This document shows, piece after piece, positions 38,953 through 43,608 of a stretch of 43,608 nucleotides of DNA. How positions within the stretch are numbered: position 1 is the first letter of the stretch; every line of letters starts with the position of its first letter. The position numbers and the translations under genes are program-made. This DNA is from a virus. The notes under the pieces are model-generated. The model saw only the letters and a list, made by a program, of their open reading frames with translations. It ran no database searches and was not told the origin of the DNA. The stretch is from the IMG/VR virus record IMGVR_UViG_3300047325_000022, positions 1 to 43,608 of that record; one strand, 5' to 3'.

Positions 38953-39846
38953 ATGGGCTATCTCATACAAAAGGATTTCAACAAGTCGATACAGGCCGAC
39001 AACCTTGCGCAGGTTATCGGGTCGGACCAGTCCGTATTATGTGACGCCGAAACATTCGCGTATTCGGTAGCCAAGTCTAAACTTATCCAAAAATATGATA
39101 TTAGCCAGGAGCTACAGGATACGCCGGGATGGGACGCTACACTCGTCTATAAGGCTGCCAATCGCGTCTACCTCAATCCACCCGCGTACAATACGGCTAC
39201 GAATTATATTCCTGGCTCTTATACGACTTACGGCGGCAATGTGTATATCTGCAATACAGATACTACGGGCGTTTTTACGCTGTCTGCTTGGACTTTGGTA
39301 GCGACTCAATACCAAATCTACTACGCCGCGTATCCGGCTCAGGTGTTCAACTTGTACGCCTGCTATAACGTCGGCGACGTAGTATACTGGAAAGGAAATG
39401 TGTATACGGCGCTTAGGTCTTCCACGCCATTGGATCAGACAGAAATGATACAGTACGGCACATACGAAAACCTGCCCTTCATCAACATCTTCCCCGACAA
39501 CGTACAGAACGGCCCCTCCGCTTGGGGCGTGGGCGTTCCCTACACCGTCCCGGCTGAGACCGACATACAGAACACGACGTATTGGACCAAGGGCGATAAC
39601 AGGAACGCGGAGCTAAGGACGCATTTGGTATCGATCACGCTTTACCAGGTACATCAAAGAATATCGCCCAACAACATACCAGAGCTACGGCGCGAAAACT
39701 ACCACATGGCGATGCAGTGGCTTAAAGAGGCTTCGGGCGTCGACGGAAAAGACGGCGGCATGACGGTAGACCTTCCCGTTAAGCAACCGACTCAAGGTAT
39801 GCGCGTTCGGTCAGGCGGAAACGTTAAACTAATCAACAGGTATTAA
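38953..39846 (+). CDS. Mu gp36-like head-tail adaptor with an inserted carbohydrate-binding-like region
   Basis: The 297-aa product is twice the length of usual DUF1320/gp36 adaptors. Residues 1-55 (NLAQVIGSDQSVLCDAETFA) and about 218-262 (LRTHLVSITLYQVHQRIS, NYHMAMQWLKEASG) look like the two halves of that fold. Between them (about 60-215) lie two or three Trp/Tyr-rich modules with a Y-x-x-G-D-V-V-Y-x-x-G-x-V-Y pattern (YNVGDVVYWKGNVYTAL), as in small chitin- or sugar-binding domains. They may sit outside the head-tail joint. Confidence 0.65.
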   Translation: MGYLIQKDFNKSIQADNLAQVIGSDQSVLCDAETFAYSVAKSKLIQKYDISQELQDTPGWDATLVYKAANRVYLNPPAYNTATNYIPGSYTTYGGNVYICNTDTTGVFTLSAWTLVATQYQIYYAAYPAQVFNLYACYNVGDVVYWKGNVYTALRSSTPLDQTEMIQYGTYENLPFINIFPDNVQNGPSAWGVGVPYTVPAETDIQNTTYWTKGDNRNAELRTHLVSITLYQVHQRISPNNIPELRRENYHMAMQWLKEASGVDGKDGGMTVDLPVKQPTQGMRVRSGGNVKLINRY

Positions 39847-39847
39847 T

Positions 39848-40000
39848 ATGTTAACATTCACTATCGGCGCCGTGGTTGGCGCTGTGATCGCCTTGGTGGT
39901 CGCCAACAACCGCAACACCTCAAAAACAAACGCGTTGATTGCGAGCTATGAAGCGAAGTTAAAAGCAGCCGCAACCGCCGAAGTCGCAAAGGTAGTTTAG
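39848..40000 (+). CDS. 50-aa membrane-anchored peptide
   Basis: The ATG at 39848 begins 1 bp after the adaptor gene stop. The product has a transmembrane helix (TFTIGAVVGAVIALVVANNR) and a helical, Lys/Ala-rich tail. Its place is in the structural operon just upstream of the portal. A weak G/C-rich hairpin with a T-run follows (40009-40029). Confidence 0.55.
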   Translation: MLTFTIGAVVGAVIALVVANNRNTSKTNALIASYEAKLKAAATAEVAKVV

Positions 40001-40041
40001 TAAAACAGGGGCGCCCGCCGGCCCTTTTTAATTCTCTTACT

Positions 40042-40212
40042 ATGGCACAAGTGATAATGGAAATACAAGTAGACACAGAAACAGGGGATTACCACATATC
40101 CAAAAACGTTAGTCACATGGGCGCCTGCAAGATTTTCAAATTACTTATAAAAGCTCTGGAGCTAGACGAATCGGACGAATTAATAAATAAATCTCTAGGC
40201 AATGTCGAATAA
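40042..40212 (+). CDS. 56-aa hypothetical protein overlapping the portal gene
   Basis: The ATG at 40042 starts AQVIMEIQVDTETGDYHISK, then HMGACKIFKLLIKALELDES: strand then helix, a natural small protein. Its end overlaps the start of the portal gene by 11 bp in another frame. Function unknown. Confidence 0.5.
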   Translation: MAQVIMEIQVDTETGDYHISKNVSHMGACKIFKLLIKALELDESDELINKSLGNVE

Positions 40213-41608
40213 ACGCAGTAGAATAATGAACCGGACCAACGCATCGCCGCTATACGGCGTAAGCACTGGCGCCGGGACCGGAATAGTGAAGCCTAACACC
40301 CCGTCGAGCCTCAGCAGCTTCATATCTCCTGTACAGCTCAACCGTATAAAGTTCGACGTCCGCATGTGGCGCGAATGCATAGCCGAAGCGGAGTATGCAT
40401 ACTTTCCGTATAGGGTAAAGATGCAGCAGCTCTACATCGACACTATCCTAAACGGCCACGTTGCGTCACTTATGGAAAGGCGCCACGATCTTACCATGTT
40501 GCGCAAGTTCAACATTGAGGTTAACGGACAGGCGAGCGAGGTACTTACGCAGCAGTTTGAGGAAAGCGAATGGTTTGAGGACTTCCAACTGTACGCCCTA
40601 GACGCCGAGTTCTTTGGATACAGCCTTATAGAGCTTGGCGACATTAAGGACGACGAGTTCAAGGATATAAGTATCGTTCGCCGTTGGAACGTTAGCCCGG
40701 ACCGCAAGGAAGCAACGGACTACATCTATCAACCAAACGGACACAAGTTCGAGGAGGAGCCATTCAAGAATTGGCATATTTACGTACCAACAAGATCAGA
40801 AAATGGAGTTAGTAAATGTGGCTATGGCCTTTTTTACAAAATTGCTCTTTATGAAATATTTCTTAGAAACACTTTGGGTTTCAATGGTGATTTTGTGGAG
40901 CTATATAGCCAACCTTATCGCCTTGGAAAGACTACAAAAACGAGTGGACCGGAGAGGGACGCGCTCGAAAACGCGATAAAGAACATGGGATCGAGCGGAT
41001 GGGCTATAACAGACCCTTCCGACGATATCACTTTCCTGGAGACAGCATTAGGCGGAACCGGCTACAAAGGATATGAGTCTTTAGAATCCCGTTGTCAAAA
41101 GATCGTATCCAAACTCGTCTTAGGTCACGCCGACGCCGTGGATAGTACGCCCGGCAAGCTCGGCAGCGGCCAGGGTAGTAAGGACGGCGCCAACACAGAC
41201 GGCAGCCCCGTAGCTATGGCCCTGGCTGACAAGCAGGCAAAGGACGGCCGCAAGATGCAAAGGACGTGCAACAACAACCTATTTCCGAAGCTGAAGGCGC
41301 TGGGTCTGAAAGGCATTCCGGATAACATGCGCCTGGTATACGCCAACGACGCCGAGCAGCAGCAGGAGCGCACACAGACCGATGCCGCCAACCTTGCGAC
41401 CGCGACGGTAGCCTATCAAATGAAGCAAGCGGGCCTGCAAATGACGCCAGAGTATTACCAGAAAGTCACCGGCATACCTACGGAAGCCGTTCCGCCGCCG
41501 CCGGCTCCCGTAACGCCAGGGCAGGACGACGACGAACAGGATGGCCCAAAGAAAAAAGCCCTCAATAGAATTCGAATTCGTAACAAACTAAACCAAACAT
41601 ACAAATGA
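40202..41608 (+). CDS. Portal protein (Mu gp29-like, DUF935)
   Basis: The 468-aa product has the layout of Mu gp29-type portals: RMWRECIAEAEYAYFPYR-like helix near 58, MERRHDLTMLRKFNIEVNG near 85, and VRRWNVSPDRKEATDYIYQP near 165. It lies between a gp36-like adaptor and a gpF-like protein. It forms the ring through which DNA enters the head. A stretch of about 155 bp (40788-40943) is noticeably more A/T-rich and uses different codons. Confidence 0.85.
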   Translation: MSNKRSRIMNRTNASPLYGVSTGAGTGIVKPNTPSSLSSFISPVQLNRIKFDVRMWRECIAEAEYAYFPYRVKMQQLYIDTILNGHVASLMERRHDLTMLRKFNIEVNGQASEVLTQQFEESEWFEDFQLYALDAEFFGYSLIELGDIKDDEFKDISIVRRWNVSPDRKEATDYIYQPNGHKFEEEPFKNWHIYVPTRSENGVSKCGYGLFYKIALYEIFLRNTLGFNGDFVELYSQPYRLGKTTKTSGPERDALENAIKNMGSSGWAITDPSDDITFLETALGGTGYKGYESLESRCQKIVSKLVLGHADAVDSTPGKLGSGQGSKDGANTDGSPVAMALADKQAKDGRKMQRTCNNNLFPKLKALGLKGIPDNMRLVYANDAEQQQERTQTDAANLATATVAYQMKQAGLQMTPEYYQKVTGIPTEAVPPPPAPVTPGQDDDEQDGPKKKALNRIRIRNKLNQTYK

Positions 41609-41865
41609 GTAACACACAATCGAGGCCACCAATCGGACACCGCGAGTATCACTTCCTCGAAAACAAGTTGTCAGGAATGGTAGTAACGGAATCGGCGAAG
41701 GGTGCCGTAACCGTTCCGATCGTCGACGTGAGAGACGGTAAGCCATTCCGGGAACGGGTTCGGACGATTAAGAAGAAAACGAACGGCAACAAGTCGAAGT
41801 ATTTCAGCAACAACGACAGGCTAAAGTTTCCAAGGCGCGTAAATGGCGCGATCAAATTTAACTAA
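41605..41865 (+). CDS. Small basic hypothetical protein
   Basis: The 86-aa product is basic, with SNTQSRPPIGHREYHFLENK at the start and a Lys/Asn-rich C-terminal half. It overlaps the portal gene by 4 bp and shares its last base with the gpF-like start. No family is recognised; a structural role is likely by place. Confidence 0.6.
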   Translation: MSNTQSRPPIGHREYHFLENKLSGMVVTESAKGAVTVPIVDVRDGKPFRERVRTIKKKTNGNKSKYFSNNDRLKFPRRVNGAIKFN

Positions 41866-42653
41866 TGTTCAAGTTCGCGGACGCATATATCGAGGCTATC
41901 ATTAAGGGCATATACGACGGGTCAATCACCGAATACGACCTTCCGGATAATCTATACTACGCCATCGCGGACCACCTAAAGAGTGCGGTATATAAAGGCT
42001 TTGGCGCTAGTATAGAGGATCTGAGCCTTGACACGATGGACCTGGAGCTACTTACTGAACTGCGGGAAAATGTGTATATATTCTCGGCCGCTAAAACATT
42101 TCAGCAGGTTTCGGATATGTGCGACGCGCTGACTGACGGAGATAAGATCAGGCCCTTCGCTGAATTCAAAGACATGGCAAGGGATATATTCGACACCTAC
42201 AACGACACATGGTTAAAGACCGAATACCATACCGCTGTAGGACAGGCGCAAAACGCAAGCAAGTGGAATAGGATAGAAAAACAGAAAGACGTATTACCAT
42301 TACTTAAATACTCAGCTATTGAAGACGCCAACACATCCGAAATATGCGCACCGCTGGACGGCATTTGTTTACCTGTCGATGATCCGTTTTGGGATGAATT
42401 TATGCCTCTTAATCATTTTAATTGCCGATGCCTGGTTGAGCAGATTGCTGAAGGCGAGGAAAACGTTTCGAGCAAAGGAGAGGTCGAGAATGCGTCTGAG
42501 ACGGCGGGCGACGACATGCAAGATATGTTCAAAATGAACGCCGGTAAGGACCGGGTTATATTCAGCGATGAGCATCCATACTTCGACGTTAGCAAAGGAG
42601 ATAAAGCATTTGCCCGCGAGAACTTCGGACTCGATATACCCGACGAAGATTAA
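41865..42653 (+). CDS. Mu gpF-like minor head protein
   Basis: The 262-aa product has the gpF family signature: TEYHTAVGQAQNASKWNRIE near 125, then LKYSAIEDANTSEICAPLDG and the hallmark PLNHFNCRCLVEQI near 180-195. The C-terminal 70 residues are acidic. It helps to start head assembly at the portal. The next gene begins 10 bp later. Confidence 0.85.
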   Translation: MFKFADAYIEAIIKGIYDGSITEYDLPDNLYYAIADHLKSAVYKGFGASIEDLSLDTMDLELLTELRENVYIFSAAKTFQQVSDMCDALTDGDKIRPFAEFKDMARDIFDTYNDTWLKTEYHTAVGQAQNASKWNRIEKQKDVLPLLKYSAIEDANTSEICAPLDGICLPVDDPFWDEFMPLNHFNCRCLVEQIAEGEENVSSKGEVENASETAGDDMQDMFKMNAGKDRVIFSDEHPYFDVSKGDKAFARENFGLDIPDED

Positions 42654-42663
42654 AACCAAAAAC

Positions 42664-42948
42664 ATGCCACAAGGTAAATACAAGAGAACCGGAAACTTAG
42701 CCGTCGATATGGTCGCGGCCTGCAAAGATCACTACGCGCGCCAGGGTGTTAAGGTAGAGCGGGTGTATCTGTCGAAGTCGTATTGGAATCAATTCAATCG
42801 GTATCTAAAAAAACAGGTGCCGGGACATATCGACGAAGGCTTTATCGACTTCGACGATACGATCGTCATGGAAAGCACAATCATACAGCCGGACCCGATA
42901 CACTTTGTATTGGAGGGCAGCATTAAAAAGCACAAGTACGATGCCTGA
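42664..42948 (+). CDS. Small structural or assembly protein between gpF and gpG
   Basis: The 94-aa product starts at the ATG at 42664; an earlier start at 42568 would overlap the gpF-like gene by 86 bp and is rejected. It has a basic start (PQGKYKRTGNLAVDMVAACK), then a beta-rich part (EGFIDFDDTIVMESTII). No family is recognised. It overlaps the gpG-like gene by 8 bp. Confidence 0.6.
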   Translation: MPQGKYKRTGNLAVDMVAACKDHYARQGVKVERVYLSKSYWNQFNRYLKKQVPGHIDEGFIDFDDTIVMESTIIQPDPIHFVLEGSIKKHKYDA

Positions 42949-43387
42949 AGAAAACAAGTTTGGATTTAAGTTCATCCTCGCCAATATGGGAACGCTGAAA
43001 AAGAAGCTCCCGCAATTATTGGCCAACCAGGCGCAACAGTTTTTCGTCAGCTCATGGAGTCAAAACGGATGGGACGGGACGCCTTGGGCTGAAGTGAAAC
43101 GCCGGCAGGATTGGACGAAGGCTTTCAAGTACGCGAAGCCGGCAGATCGGACGCGGCATATCCTAGTAAAGACAGGCGCGCTACGCAGGGCCGTCGGGGA
43201 TTGTGTTAGGTCTGTGAGCTTTGAGAAAACGGTTTTGGTGGTAGAGGTTCCGGGAGATTACGCCGAGTACATCAACAACGGGACCGACAAAATGCCCGCT
43301 CGTCCTTTTATGAAGGATAGCGAGCTACTGAGAACGAAACAAATTCAGCTAATCGAAAAAGAAGTAGACAGGATATGGATCAAGTAA
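42941..43387 (+). CDS. Mu gpG-like virion morphogenesis protein
   Basis: The 148-aa product starts at 42941; an upstream frame start at 42905 lies inside the preceding gene. WSQNGWDGTPWAEVKRRQD and ILVKTGALRRAVG followed by YAEYINNGTDKMPARPFMKD are the family hallmarks (tail completion/gpG type). It joins or completes the tail. It overlaps the following gene by 13 bp. Confidence 0.8.
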   Translation: MPEENKFGFKFILANMGTLKKKLPQLLANQAQQFFVSSWSQNGWDGTPWAEVKRRQDWTKAFKYAKPADRTRHILVKTGALRRAVGDCVRSVSFEKTVLVVEVPGDYAEYINNGTDKMPARPFMKDSELLRTKQIQLIEKEVDRIWIK

Positions 43388-43608
43388 CTTTTAACAAATT
43401 GGTCGTCGAGCGTTGCGACAAGATCACCGCCACTATGGTAAAGAAGGGCGCCGAGTATTCCACCGACCAAAACAAGTTGCACAACTTCGATAGGGCTGGG
43501 TCCATTGCTGGCGTTAGTAGGGAACGGGCATTAGACGGAATGTTATTGAAGCACTACACTAGTTACCGCGACATGCTAGATAAGCTCGACGCCGGGCAGA
43601 TCCCCACC
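43375..43608 (+). CDS. N-terminal part of the 107-aa protein completed at the window start
   Basis: The ATG at 43375 overlaps the gpG-like stop and opens DQVTFNKLVVERCDKITATM, giving the first 14 residues that are missing at position 2, then the same sequence as the start of the window. The frame has no stop up to the edge at 43608. This shows that the ends of the window join in one gene. Confidence 0.85.
   Translation, partial: MDQVTFNKLVVERCDKITATMVKKGAEYSTDQNKLHNFDRAGSIAGVSRERALDGMLLKHYTSYRDMLDKLDAGQIPT
43416..43608. repeat. Right copy of the 193-bp terminal overlap
   Basis: Same as bases 1-193 except C43482 for T67. It sits inside the reading frame of the 107-aa protein. See the entry at 1-193. 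Confidence 0.9.

Noticed and set aside
1-43608. tRNA and rRNA genes
   Set aside because: No cloverleaf or rRNA-like stretch was recognised in the intergenic regions by eye; a tRNA search tool was not available.
1-43608. Insertion sequences
   Set aside because: No transposase-like gene other than the phage integrase was recognised, and no terminal inverted repeat pair framed any gene.

Overview
The window is a complete temperate phage genome from a Bacteroidota host, written as a circular contig opened inside a gene. The first 193 bases recur as the last 193 with a single difference, so the unique circle is about 43,415 bp, and the gene at the left edge is completed by the one at the right edge. 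The host is inferred from several signs: promoters of the TTG / TAnnTTTG type, A-rich leaders with little Shine-Dalgarno signal, signal peptides ending in SFAQ, GFSQ or SAAQ, a VirE/BT4734-like primase, and a fibronectin-like domain typical of Bacteroidota surface proteins. A Chitinophagaceae-like host is plausible but not proven.

Layout. Positions 37041-43608 and 1-6258 hold packaging and head genes: small and large terminase, a Mu gp36-like adaptor with an inserted carbohydrate-binding-like region, a Mu gp29-like portal, gpF-like and gpG-like head proteins, a ClpP-type protease fused to a scaffold, and the major capsid protein. A block carrying baseplate J, a second baseplate protein and a fibre (857-3185) interrupts this set. 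Positions 6268-16004 hold a contractile tail: sheath, tube, a chaperone pair joined by a -1 frameshift on nine A's, tape measure, hub, spike, gp25-like wedge, a LysM-like protein and a large beta-helix tailspike with a signal peptide. Positions 16013-18884 are the lysis region: two small membrane proteins, a single-molecule spanin, a GH19 endolysin and a calcineurin-like phosphoesterase.

Positions 18933-22462 lie on the minus strand. They form an accessory and regulatory block with a membrane-anchored surface protein, a 270-aa protein that may be AcrVA2-like, two helix-turn-helix proteins, tiny overlapping ORFs and an operator-controlled promoter. Positions 22487-25297 hold lysogeny control: a divergent promoter region with TGTCT/AGACA sites, a sigma region 2-only protein, a tyrosine integrase, a repressor and a Cro-like protein. 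Positions 25294-36732 form the early replication and recombination region: a Sak4-like ATPase, an 18-bp-repeat hexapeptide protein, a PD-(D/E)XK exonuclease, an adenine methyltransferase, an SF2 helicase, a VirE-type primase-helicase followed by an iteron-like putative origin, a VRR-NUC nuclease and SSB.

The most unusual signals are: (i) an extended promoter element of about 24 bp at four places, two of them divergent at the late promoter, where the leftward one appears to make a short terminated RNA; (ii) the 19-unit hexapeptide gene; (iii) the AcrVA2-like candidate; and (iv) the iteron cluster behind the primase. All functional calls come from reading the sequence and recalling families; no database search was run.
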